64,000 bases of DNA from Alphaproteobacteria bacterium (GTDB taxonomy: Bacteria; Pseudomonadota; Alphaproteobacteria; CAAHEQ01; UBA3637), in contig JAFYHG010000013.1 of the NCBI GenBank assembly GCA_017539265.1, positions 1 through 64,000 of the forward strand. Reading direction: 5' to 3'. The notes beneath the pieces were generated by a model that was given only the letters and a program-made list of their open reading frames with translations, was not told where the DNA came from and did not search any database. Position numbers and translations under genes: made by a program. Shown piece by piece: positions 1 to 7,176 of this stretch (its first letter is position 1; each line of letters opens with the position of its first letter).

Positions 1-223
1 CATCGTCACATTCATCGCCATAATAACACTCGGCCCGAGCGGTATTTAATGACCACTTAAACTTTTTCCCCAATGTCGGCCAAAAAGCTTTTTTATCCCG
101 GAGCAAACCGGATACTTCCTGCTTTTTCCCCACTCTTTTCACATCACCGATCCTACCCGACAACAGGGCAAAAAATATTGAAAAAAATAAGAATACAAAA
201 AATCTTTTAATTTTCCGTGCCAT
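1..223 (-). CDS. Exported Cys-containing protein, N-terminal part only
   Basis: The ATG at 221-223 is preceded by a GGAG ribosome-binding site, and the frame is open to the window edge, giving about 74 residues. The start is a basic cluster (MARKIKR) followed by about 15 hydrophobic residues (FFVFLFFSIFFALLSG), which looks like a signal peptide or membrane anchor. The end of the visible part contains ECYYGDECDD, a Cys pair resembling the CYNDSDC motif of the upstream prepilin-like gene. Only 14 bases separate it from that gene's stop, so the two are probably co-transcribed. The function is unknown; a surface or pilus-associated partner of the upstream protein is an inference. Confidence 0.6.
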   Translation of the reverse strand, partial: MARKIKRFFVFLFFSIFFALLSGRIGDVKRVGKKQEVSGLLRDKKAFWPTLGKKFKWSLNTARAECYYGDECDD

Positions 224-237
224 TTTATTCTCCTACT

Positions 238-2319
238 TTACAAAGGGATGATAAGACCACCCGCACCAGGACCCTTGGAACAATCACATGATTTAAATTT
301 TTTCGTCTTGGGTTTACCGCATTCATCCACTCCATCAGGTACCTCACATTCCTGTATCTGTGGCGTACACGGTTTCGGATCAGGTTCGGTAAACCCTAAA
401 CATATCTCTTCAACTTGATCACAACAGGAACCTTTCGTGACAGGAACTTTAGAACCCCACTTTCCCTTATCGGTTTTACAATCAGGGCAGCCTGAATAAT
501 CTATACGTCCGCCCCAACACTGCGCACACGATTTAGTATTCGTATTGGGATTCAAAAGAGGCGTCCCATTACGTACATTCACAACTTTGCCGCCATTACA
601 TGCTTTACATGGTTGTAATGCCTCTCGGGCCGCTGCACCGTGACAGCCTTGGCTACTAGATAGACCGCCACCACCTCTACTATGCTTCGTCCTGCCGGAT
701 GGCTGTGTTGAGGAATTACTACCGCCTGGACCCGGTCCCCTCGAACCCGATGAACCTGAAGAACACCATCCCCCAGGACAATTACTATCGGTTGGGTTAC
801 TCGTCGGGTTACTCGTCGGGTTGCTCGTCGGGTTACTCGTCGGGTTGCTTGTCGGGTTGCTCGTCGGGTTGCTCGTCGTGTTACTTGTGGTATTACTCGT
901 CGTGTTACTTGTGGTATTACTTGTAGTATTACTCGTCGTATTACTTGTGGTATTACTTGTGGTATTACTCGTGGTATTACTTGTGGTATTACTTGTTGTA
1001 TTACTCGTGGTATTACTTGTGGTATTACTTGTTGTATTACTTGTGGTATTACTTGTGGTATTACTTGTGGTATTACTCGTCGTATTACTTGTCGGGTTAG
1101 GAGTGCTCGTGGTAATAACCGGAGGATTACTACTTGAATTCGATGAAGACTCAGAGGACTCGGAGGAACTTGACGAAGATTCAGAGGACTCGGAGGAACT
1201 TGACGAAGATTCAGAACTGCTGCTTGAATCTGAAGGTCCTTCACTTGAACTTGAAGATCCCCCGGGTGGTGGCGGTGGTGGAACTGGCCCACTTGTTGTA
1301 CTTCCGCCAGGTCCGGTTGAAGTTGTCATTGAAGGACTTGCAGAAGAAGTACTGCTATTGCTACTTGAGCTCGATGGATTACTGCTACTTATCGGAACAC
1401 CACAGGGCCGATTGCATTCGCCCTTATCAGAACAGCATAAATCATATTCCCTATCCTTATTTGCCAAATCACATACCTGCCCGTATTGAATAACAGGAGC
1501 GCCATCTTCATCCCGTTCACAGCAGGGAGGTTCACATCCCATACATCTGAATAAACTGTCACTGGGAACACATCTGTGTAATTCGGCATCGCAACAATGA
1601 GTAACTTCGCAATCCGAATCATTATAACACGCCTCACCGACACCGTAATCAAACACAAAGGTCGCTACATTTTGATAAACTTTATTTAATATATCCGATT
1701 TATCCTGACCGGCCACAGTCGGTGGGATTTCTCCGTCCGGAATACAAACGATATCAGGATCTTTATACCCGTCACGCCGCAAATAAACATCGCCGTTCAC
1801 CGCATTACAGGTCGGATCAACAAACTCTAACCCTTTTAACCTTTCACATACGCCATAGGGGATATTGAAAACTTCCATAACTTGAATATTATCTTTATCA
1901 ATCTTACAATTCTCTTTAACCTCTGCACAACGGGCATCAGTACACTCACGCTTATAATCGTTATAGGCTATAACCTCAAACGTGTCATATATAAAGTCCC
2001 CTTCTGTATCGGGATGAAATTCCTTTAAATCCAATTCCTGTTGGAATACGCGTTGCTGACTGACGATAACAGATCGCGCCCGAACCCCTGTTACGATTGA
2101 ATTTGCCATAATCGTATTCATTGAATACCGATAAAGCCAAATACTGAAAATCGACATGACACTCATGATGGCAATAACAGCCAACATCTCAATCATCGTG
2201 CGCCCTAATTCGGATTTTTTCGATTTTTTCTTGGAAGAATCAGATGTTTTCGACTTTTTCCCGAATCGCAAAAAGCTGAACCTTTGCGACAGAAAGTCCT
2301 TAAATTTACGAAGTTTCAT
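238..2319 (-). CDS. Prepilin-like surface protein with tetrapeptide repeat array
   Basis: The start is set at the ATG at 2319, with GAGGA upstream; a TTG one codon earlier is less likely. About 40 basic residues precede a type IV prepilin-like signal: Gly, then RTMIE with Glu at +5, then a hydrophobic helix (MLAVIAIMSVMSIFSIW). A Cys-rich region follows (roughly residues 95-305, with paired and vicinal Cys), then a Ser/Pro-rich linker and tandem TSNT/TSNP units. A C-terminal Cys domain carries CKACNGG, CAQCWGG and GCPDC, resembling DnaJ-type CxxCxG zinc motifs. At 693 residues it is far larger than a pilin. The call of a prepilin-peptidase-processed surface protein rests on the signal; the adhesin or glycoprotein role is inference. 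No pilus assembly genes are in the window. Confidence 0.75.
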   Translation of the reverse strand: MKLRKFKDFLSQRFSFLRFGKKSKTSDSSKKKSKKSELGRTMIEMLAVIAIMSVMSIFSIWLYRYSMNTIMANSIVTGVRARSVIVSQQRVFQQELDLKEFHPDTEGDFIYDTFEVIAYNDYKRECTDARCAEVKENCKIDKDNIQVMEVFNIPYGVCERLKGLEFVDPTCNAVNGDVYLRRDGYKDPDIVCIPDGEIPPTVAGQDKSDILNKVYQNVATFVFDYGVGEACYNDSDCEVTHCCDAELHRCVPSDSLFRCMGCEPPCCERDEDGAPVIQYGQVCDLANKDREYDLCCSDKGECNRPCGVPISSSNPSSSSSNSSTSSASPSMTTSTGPGGSTTSGPVPPPPPPGGSSSSSEGPSDSSSSSESSSSSSESSESSSSSSESSESSSNSSSNPPVITTSTPNPTSNTTSNTTSNTTSNTTSNTTSNTTSNTTSNTTSNTTSNTTSNTTSNTTSNTTSNTTSNTTSNTTSNTTSNTTSNPTSNPTSNPTSNPTSNPTSNPTSNPTDSNCPGGWCSSGSSGSRGPGPGGSNSSTQPSGRTKHSRGGGGLSSSQGCHGAAAREALQPCKACNGGKVVNVRNGTPLLNPNTNTKSCAQCWGGRIDYSGCPDCKTDKGKWGSKVPVTKGSCCDQVEEICLGFTEPDPKPCTPQIQECEVPDGVDECGKPKTKKFKSCDCSKGPGAGGLIIPL
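787..1104 (-). repeat. 12-bp in-frame tandem repeat array (TSNT/TSNP)
   Basis: About 26 tandem 12-bp units lie inside the prepilin-like gene. In the protein direction there is one TPNP-type unit, then 18 TSNT units, then 7 TSNP units. The TSNT block creates 18 successive N-T-T sequons, whereas the TSNP units place proline after Asn and so break the sequon. Synonymous variation (TTA/TTG and TCG/TTG patterns on the + strand) shows the array is not freshly duplicated throughout. Confidence 0.93.
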
Positions 2320-2356
2320 CAATGTTTCCTCATTTCCAAAAAATATATTTTTCTAT

Positions 2357-2385
2357 TTTCTAACATGTTTTTTCCCGAAATGCAA
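2357..2385 (-). promoter_or_regulatory. Predicted sigma-70 promoter of the prepilin-like gene
   Basis: TTGCAT at 2380-2385, a 17-bp spacer and TAGAAA at 2357-2362, read on the minus strand, about 40 bases before the ATG. It sits back to back with the udg promoter. Confidence 0.5.
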
Positions 2386-2394
2386 CATTTTTTA

Positions 2395-2423
2395 TTGCAA
2401 AAAAATAAAAAAAATGACATATT
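2395..2423 (+). promoter_or_regulatory. Predicted sigma-70 promoter of the udg-phosphoesterase pair
   Basis: TTGCAA at 2395-2400, a 17-bp A-rich spacer and CATATT at 2418-2423. The start codon follows 22 bases downstream. Confidence 0.4.
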
Positions 2424-2444
2424 TCTTTTCGAGAAAGGAATACC

Positions 2445-3023
2445 ATGGAAGAAGAACTGTTAAAAATAAAAGAAAAATGCCAGGATTGCCAAAAGTGTCC
2501 GCTTGGAAAAACACGCACAAATATCGTTTTTTCGGACGGGATACCCAATCATAAGCTGATGTTAATCGGGGAAGCCCCGGGCTTTAATGAAGATCAGACG
2601 GGGAAGCCTTTTGTCGGGCGAGCGGGGCAATTATTGGATAAAATTTTTGCTTCTGTCGGACTCTCGCGCGAAAAAGATGTCTATATATGTAATACCCTGA
2701 AATGTCGGCCACCCGATAATCGGGACCCCCTACCGGCGGAGAAAGAAGCCTGTCGCCCGTTTTTGGATGCACAACTGGAAATTTTAAAGCCGCGCCTGAT
2801 TATTTTGTGCGGACGGGTAGCGCTGACATCCTTTTTAACCCACGAAAAAAGCATCAGCAAAATTCGCGGGCAATGGTTTGACGGTCCCTTTGGTTCAAAA
2901 ATGATGCCGATTTTTCATCCGTCTTATTTGCTGCGCAATCAATCCAAAGCGGTCGGTTCGCCAAAATGGTTGATGTGGCAGGATATTCGCGAAATTAAGA
3001 GAGCCTATGATGAGTTGGAGTAA
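2445..3023 (+). CDS. Uracil-DNA glycosylase, family 4 (Fe-S type)
   Basis: This enzyme removes uracil from DNA to start base excision repair. The 192-residue protein shows the family 4 pattern: Cys15 and Cys18 in a CxxC, the uracil-pocket motif GEAPG (residues 42-46) followed by NED, FVGRAGQLLD, the CRPPDNRDP segment with further Cys ligands (CNTLKC and EACRPF), and HPSYLLR (from His158). Four Cys residues fit a [4Fe-4S] cluster. Its length matches short family 4 members without an N-terminal extension. A GAAAGGA ribosome-binding site precedes the ATG. The 3' end overlaps the next gene by 17 bases, so the two are probably translated from one mRNA. Confidence 0.92.
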   Translation: MEEELLKIKEKCQDCQKCPLGKTRTNIVFSDGIPNHKLMLIGEAPGFNEDQTGKPFVGRAGQLLDKIFASVGLSREKDVYICNTLKCRPPDNRDPLPAEKEACRPFLDAQLEILKPRLIILCGRVALTSFLTHEKSISKIRGQWFDGPFGSKMMPIFHPSYLLRNQSKAVGSPKWLMWQDIREIKRAYDELE

Positions 3024-4143
3024 AAGTCTGATGTTAGTTACCTTTGCGATTATTATGTTTGGTGTATCCTTGGCCGTATCGAGCCTTATTACAATACGGT
3101 GGACGGGGACGACACATTTAGGATTTTGGGTAAAATTCCTGATTGCGATTGGGATAAGCATTGTTTTTATGTCGCCCTTTGTTTTGCGGTTTCCGACTTC
3201 ACCGTTATTTGGCGCTTTTTGTAACGGAATAACATATGTTGCTTATTTTTTATTTGTCTGCATTTTTTTGTTTTTCTGCTTTATGATTGCGCGGGATGTG
3301 ATATGGTTTGTTTTGCATTTTTGGAAACATATATTCCCCTCTCCTTTCCTGCCGAGTGCGGTTTTACGAGCAAACGTCGGATTGTTGGTAATTGTTGTTA
3401 TATTGGCGACCTATTCGCTTTATGAAGGCATGCGTGTACCGGATGTAAAGAAAATTACCCTTTATTCGGATAAAGTGCAAAAACCGTTCAGTTTGGTAAC
3501 GTTACCGGATCTACACCTTCATCGCGCACTTTCAGGTAAAAAATTACAGAGAATTATTGAGCAAACAAATGCCTTAAAACCTGATGTAGTGGTTTTACCC
3601 GGTGATACCATTGATGATCGCGCAAATGCAATTGAAGACTTGGTTCCAATACTAGCAAATTTTAAGGCTCCCCTAGGCGTTTTTGCCGTGGACGGAAATC
3701 ATGAAATCTATGTCGGGACACAAGAAGCCCAACAGCACTTCAAAGCCACAGGAATTACTTACCTTTACAACGAATTTCGCGATTTACGTCCCGATATTCG
3801 AATCGCCGGTGTTCCCGATATTCAAAGTAACCGTGTCGGTCGCCCCGTAGACATGAAAAAGGCTATGCCCCAGACAAATGCATATACAATTTTATTGGCC
3901 CACACACCAAAGATGTTTGACCTACCGGATAATACGGCAGACTTACAACTATCAGGGCATACACATGGCGGACAAATTTTTCCATTTCATATTTTAGTAT
4001 GGATGGCGCAAAAATACTTCTCAGGGCTGTTTTATAAAGGGGAAAGAACCCTCTATGTATCGCGCGGCGTTAATCAGTGGGGGCCGCAAATGCGACTGTT
4101 GTCACCGGCTGAAATTACCTATATTCAAATTTTACCGCGATAA
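3007..4143 (+). CDS. Membrane-anchored calcineurin-like metallophosphoesterase
   Basis: A 378-residue protein with about four hydrophobic helices in its first 150 residues, then a cytoplasmic or periplasmic metallophosphoesterase domain. Metal-binding motifs are complete: D168-L-H170, GD at 199-200, GNHE at 230-233, an LLAHTP His, and GHTHGG from 317. The layout resembles the YkuE-like membrane phosphoesterase group; the substrate is unknown (phospholipid or nucleotide headgroups are possible). ATG codons at 3007, 3010 and 3031 all fit; the longest is given. It overlaps udg by 17 bases and ends directly against the stop of the convergent gene downstream. Confidence 0.85.
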   Translation: MMSWSKSLMLVTFAIIMFGVSLAVSSLITIRWTGTTHLGFWVKFLIAIGISIVFMSPFVLRFPTSPLFGAFCNGITYVAYFLFVCIFLFFCFMIARDVIWFVLHFWKHIFPSPFLPSAVLRANVGLLVIVVILATYSLYEGMRVPDVKKITLYSDKVQKPFSLVTLPDLHLHRALSGKKLQRIIEQTNALKPDVVVLPGDTIDDRANAIEDLVPILANFKAPLGVFAVDGNHEIYVGTQEAQQHFKATGITYLYNEFRDLRPDIRIAGVPDIQSNRVGRPVDMKKAMPQTNAYTILLAHTPKMFDLPDNTADLQLSGHTHGGQIFPFHILVWMAQKYFSGLFYKGERTLYVSRGVNQWGPQMRLLSPAEITYIQILPR

Positions 4144-4926
4144 TTATCCCCGCCCACCAATGTTGGGTAATGTTTTTTGCTTTTTTGATATTATCGGATG
4201 ATTAATCGTTAGAATTTTTTCATCCTCAGATGTGATGGTATTCCGCGTTTCTAGGGCCGAAATTAATTGGCCTTTTGCGTTATATTTGTAATCGGTCTGA
4301 CTTATAATATTGGGTTTACCAATCTCCCCAAATTGTCCTTCATAGTTTGAAATTAAGCGCTTATTCCGATCAAACGTCCACATCCAAAATAATCCTTTAT
4401 CATTCTTTCGAAATATCGTTTCACCGGTTTCGAAATTTTGAGTCCGCACATAGGATACACCGTTAGATAAAGTAACCCCTTCGGTTAGAATTTGATCTTT
4501 TTCCCCATCCGTAGTCATATAGCTGTGTCGAGATAAAACCTTGCTTAATCCGTTGGGTGTTAAAGGCCTTGTGGATTTGATTTCATTTTTTTGAATACCT
4601 TGATTATACCGTCGTGCCGTAATATGAGTCAACGTTTCAGACAGAACTTGCCCATCCTTAACATGCGTTGTTGAATATTCTTCCCCATGAAATGTGGGGA
4701 TATATACTCGGCCTGTGTTATATTCTGAGGGTGTTTCTATTCCATTCAACCGATCGATAAGTTGTTCTCCCATATTTTTCACAAAAAGTTTCAATTTTTG
4801 AAGGAGGCTTAATGGTTGAGCATCGGGATCTTTCTGAACAGATTGGAATTGAGTCAACAAATCATTATACCGCGGCAAATCGGCAAGTGAAACGGGTGTA
4901 TTTAAATTTGTTTCATAACCATCCAT
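4144..4926 (-). CDS. Hypothetical protein, 260 residues
   Basis: I do not recognise this gene. It has no signal peptide or membrane segment. The C-terminal half contains beta-rich stretches such as DYKYNAKGQLISALE and WTFDRNKRLISNYEGQ that faintly resemble YD-type repeats. The N-terminal half has a helical stretch (LLQKLKLFVKNMGEQLIDRL). The start is supported by a strong GGAGGG ribosome-binding site 7 bases before the ATG and by a good promoter. The stop codon abuts the stop of the convergent phosphoesterase with no spacer. Confidence 0.75.
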   Translation of the reverse strand: MDGYETNLNTPVSLADLPRYNDLLTQFQSVQKDPDAQPLSLLQKLKLFVKNMGEQLIDRLNGIETPSEYNTGRVYIPTFHGEEYSTTHVKDGQVLSETLTHITARRYNQGIQKNEIKSTRPLTPNGLSKVLSRHSYMTTDGEKDQILTEGVTLSNGVSYVRTQNFETGETIFRKNDKGLFWMWTFDRNKRLISNYEGQFGEIGKPNIISQTDYKYNAKGQLISALETRNTITSEDEKILTINHPIISKKQKTLPNIGGRG

Positions 4927-4949
4927 GGTTCTATCCCTCCTAACGAATC

Positions 4950-4978
4950 ATTATAGCACACTTTTGAAAATTTGGCAA
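4950..4978 (-). promoter_or_regulatory. Predicted sigma-70 promoter
   Basis: TTGCCA at 4973-4978, 17-bp spacer and a perfect TATAAT at 4950-4955 on the minus strand, 23 bases before the ATG of the 260-residue hypothetical protein. Confidence 0.65.
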
Positions 4979-5005
4979 ATTATGTGGCATTTTTTAGTTA
5001 ATTAT

Positions 5006-5497
5006 TTATTTAGAAAACATAAATCGCTTTTCGACAAAGACATCTTTAAAGCCGACTTTAGCATAAAGGGCAGCGGCTTTATCGTTATGCATATAGCATT
5101 CTAAATCCACAAATTCGGCGCCTTTTTGTTTCAGATACGATAATGTATATTTCAAAAGAGCCGTTCCGATTCCTTGATGACGTTTGTTCACGGCCACATA
5201 CAGATGCACCAAGCGCGCTTTTTTACGATAGGTAACATAGGCCTGCATTTTTCGGGAGACTTTTTCAATACAGACAATAGAATGGGCGCAGATCCCCTCT
5301 TCATCCTCTGCTATCAAAACAACAATCCTTTGTCTGGATCGCAGGCATTTTTGTATCCAAGGCCTGTCATTTTTTTCATTGTAAGGGGCATATTCTAAGG
5401 TCAATCGATCCTCAGGATCATCAAGCAGTTGATGACGTAATTGACAGATACCTTCAAAATCTTTTAGGGTGGCTTTTCGACAAATCAATTTTTTCAT
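5006..5497 (-). CDS. GNAT family N-acetyltransferase
   Basis: The 163-residue protein has the GNAT fold signature. Motif A for acetyl-CoA binding is RHQGIG at residues 106-111 within a VHLYVAVNKRHQGIGTALL segment. Motif B follows with HNDKAAALYAKVGFKD, ending in the usual GF. The acceptor substrate cannot be told from sequence. The start has AGGAATAAG just upstream. It lies 37 bases downstream of the SRA/HNH gene on the same strand and no clear promoter is visible between them, so read-through from that gene is possible. Confidence 0.88.
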   Translation of the reverse strand: MKKLICRKATLKDFEGICQLRHQLLDDPEDRLTLEYAPYNEKNDRPWIQKCLRSRQRIVVLIAEDEEGICAHSIVCIEKVSRKMQAYVTYRKKARLVHLYVAVNKRHQGIGTALLKYTLSYLKQKGAEFVDLECYMHNDKAAALYAKVGFKDVFVEKRFMFSK

Positions 5498-5534
5498 CTT
5501 ATTCCTTTTTTTGGGGTAAAAAACAAATTTTTAA

Positions 5535-6245
5535 TTATTCTATTTTATTGTGTTTTCTTAGATTACAAGTCTGGCATAAGAGCTGTATATTATTGGGATC
5601 TTTTGAAGAGCCTCCCTTTGAAAACGGAATAATATGGTCATAATGAAGATTTTTATTAGAACCACATTTTACACAACGCCCTTTATCACGTGCCCAAACA
5701 AGTGCCTTCACGGATGTTGGGATAAGACGATTATGTTCCATCTCTAATTCTGAAACATCAAGAGTTTTTTCTGTGCTAATTTCATCTTCTACCATCACTA
5801 ACTTAAACTTAAACACATCCCTTTGCCCAGACTTTTGAATCCATGCATCAACAAGTTTAAAAAAGCCGTTATACACCCATATACCATCTCTGATCTTTTC
5901 ATAAACTTTCACAAGTTCTGGTGCGGAGCCCTTATTTTTATGCCGCATTGCCGCTTCATAAAATTTTCCATTCTCAGTTAATGATCCTGTTGGAGTATAC
6001 ATCGGTTGATCAACTTGATTACAGGAAATATCTGTAGGATTGTAGTTTTTTTGAATGTCATGTCCTTCATAGATAACTGTATTTTCATCATCAATCCATT
6101 CATCCGCATATGGTGCATTAGGACGAACGCTCATTAAAATAATGTGATATGCTTTCCCTTGAATATTATAATTCATCCCTCGTTGCAGATTCATTCCTTC
6201 TGCAATCGTCATATCTACATACCTTATAATTTCACCCCTTTGCAT
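5535..6245 (-). CDS. SRA-like plus HNH nuclease, putative modification-dependent restriction enzyme
   Basis: The start is placed at ATG 6245 (MQRGEIIRYV) because AAGGAAG lies just upstream; the open frame continues further but through AT-rich non-coding-like sequence. The 236-residue protein has an N-terminal region with features I associate with prokaryotic SRA/YDG domains (YHIILMSVRPNAPYADEW, then TVIYEGHD, then VYEKIRDGIWVYNGFFKLVDAW). A complete HNH domain follows: Cys191/Cys194, H201-Y-D-H204, an Asn near 219, and Cys224/Cys227. Such fusions cut DNA carrying modified cytosine. No methyltransferase or partner is adjacent, which fits a stand-alone type IV enzyme. The SRA assignment is from recall, less certain than the HNH call. 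Confidence 0.75.
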   Translation of the reverse strand: MQRGEIIRYVDMTIAEGMNLQRGMNYNIQGKAYHIILMSVRPNAPYADEWIDDENTVIYEGHDIQKNYNPTDISCNQVDQPMYTPTGSLTENGKFYEAAMRHKNKGSAPELVKVYEKIRDGIWVYNGFFKLVDAWIQKSGQRDVFKFKLVMVEDEISTEKTLDVSELEMEHNRLIPTSVKALVWARDKGRCVKCGSNKNLHYDHIIPFSKGGSSKDPNNIQLLCQTCNLRKHNKIE

Positions 6246-6265
6246 GATACTTCCTTTTTTTTGCA

Positions 6266-6294
6266 TACATACCATATCATTTTCATGAATACAA
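6266..6294 (-). promoter_or_regulatory. Possible promoter of the SRA/HNH gene
   Basis: TTGTAT at 6289-6294, 17-bp spacer and TATGTA at 6266-6271 on the minus strand, 20 bases before the chosen ATG. It lies just after the trxA terminator. Confidence 0.4.
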
Positions 6295-6317
6295 GAAAAT
6301 AATCGAAAATTTATATT

Positions 6318-6347
6318 AAAAAAACAGGTGCAAAAATTTGCACCTGT
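6318..6347 (-). terminator. Rho-independent terminator after trxA
   Basis: An 11-bp perfect inverted repeat (ACAGGTGCAAA and its complement, 6324-6347) with a 2-base centre is followed by seven Ts on the minus strand. Confidence 0.9.
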
Positions 6348-6370
6348 GAAATGTATAAATTTTGATTTAA

Positions 6371-6685
6371 TTAGATTTTGCCTAAAATCCAATTTTTAAG
6401 TTCGGCCTTTGGAAGCGCCCCTGTATGGGTTGCAACATCCTTACCGCCCTTAAATAAAATCAAGGTTGGAATACTGGCGATATTATATGTTTCGGGTGTT
6501 TTGGGTGCTTCATCCACATCCATTTTAACAATTTTAACCTGACCGGCTAATTCATCGGACAGTTCCGTTACAATCGGTAACATTTGACGGCACGGCCCGC
6601 ACCAAGTTGCAAAAAAATCTACCAAAACCGGTTTATCGGATTTTAAGACTTCGGATTCAAAATTTGTATCGTTGATAATTTCCAT
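6371..6685 (-). CDS. trxA: Thioredoxin
   Basis: A 104-residue classical thioredoxin, a cytoplasmic dithiol reductant for ribonucleotide reductase and other targets. The redox site W28-C-G-P-C32 is intact, followed by KMDVDEAP and the cis-proline loop SIPTLILFKGG. Length and motif order match TrxA. The ATG has AGGAGAATAAA upstream, a consensus-like promoter lies ahead of it and a strong terminator follows, so it appears to be a single-gene unit. In many alphaproteobacteria trxA lies beside addA; here the two are more than 40 kb apart. Confidence 0.96.
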   Translation of the reverse strand: MEIINDTNFESEVLKSDKPVLVDFFATWCGPCRQMLPIVTELSDELAGQVKIVKMDVDEAPKTPETYNIASIPTLILFKGGKDVATHTGALPKAELKNWILGKI

Positions 6686-6714
6686 TTTATTCTCCTTTCT
6701 AAACGGATGATTTC

Positions 6715-6743
6715 AATATAAGGAAAAATTATGCCCCTGTCAA
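6715..6743 (-). promoter_or_regulatory. Predicted sigma-70 promoter of trxA
   Basis: TTGACA at 6738-6743, 17-bp spacer and TATATT at 6715-6720 on the minus strand, 29 bases before the trxA ATG. Confidence 0.75.
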
Positions 6744-6751
6744 GCGGTTTA

Positions 6752-7120
6752 TCAAAACACCTTTGGGATTAAAATCACACCCCACGCCAGCGCCCAATGA
6801 ACAAAAGAGATTAAGACAAGAAGGCTGCCGATATCTTTGGCTTTTTTGGATAAGGAGTTATATTCCGTACCAATTCGGTCGACAATAACCTCTATGGCCG
6901 TATTCACCAATTCAGCAAATAAAATAAATATCAGCGAAAAAATCAAAACGGCCAATTCCACACCCCGAACAGGCAAAAAGAAAAGTCCCGCGCCGAAAAA
7001 CAAGCAAAACAGGATATCCTGACGAAAAGCGGCTTCGGATCGAAAAGCCCCGACAAACCCGTCCCAAGAATAACCAAACGCTTTTACAATACGCCAAAGA
7101 CCCGTATATTCCGACTACAT
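6752..7120 (-). pseudogene. dgkA: Diacylglycerol kinase, second codon is TAG
   Basis: The reading frame from 7120 encodes a DgkA-like protein of usual length (about 120 residues): SEYTGLWRIVKAFGYSW, then SEAAFRQD, three hydrophobic helices, and the family signature ELVNTAIEVIVDRIG with LSKKAKDIGS. DgkA phosphorylates diacylglycerol in the inner membrane. The only ATG with a ribosome-binding site (AAAGGAGATTTAAT) and promoter, at 7118-7120, is followed at once by TAG, then by the homologous frame with no other disruption. No ATG or GTG occurs before homology is well under way; TTG at 7003 would remove about 38 residues including the SEAAFRQ segment. This may be a point mutation, a sequence error or a rare-start gene. 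Confidence 0.75.
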
Positions 7121-7140
7121 ATTAAATCTCCTTTTACCGC

Positions 7141-7169
7141 AGGATAAAAAAAATATCCCCAAATGTCAA
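7141..7169 (-). promoter_or_regulatory. Predicted promoter of dgkA, inside the preceding terminator
   Basis: TTGACA at 7164-7169, 17-bp spacer and TATCCT at 7141-7146 on the minus strand. The -35 hexamer forms part of the loop of the terminator hairpin at 7155-7175. Confidence 0.6.
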
Positions 7170-7175
7170 GGGGAT
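7145..7175 (-). terminator. Rho-independent terminator after the HExxH gene
   Basis: ATCCCC / GGGGAT stem (7170-7175 with 7155-7160), 9-base loop, then ATTTTTTTT on the minus strand, directly after the stop at 7177. Confidence 0.75.
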
Positions 7176-7176
7176 T

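Noticed and set aside
787-1104. Regular short repeats that might be a CRISPR array
   Set aside because: The units are 12 bp with no spacers and read as TSNT/TSNP inside a coding frame.
821-1489. Long plus-strand frames across the repeat region (LVVLLVV-type product)
   Set aside because: They are antisense shadows of the 12-bp repeat; composition is an artefact of the repeat and there is no ribosome-binding site.
7115-7117. TAG in dgkA as evidence for a reassigned genetic code
   Set aside because: TAG is the natural stop of uppP, the RND pump gene and others in the window, and no other gene has an internal TAG.
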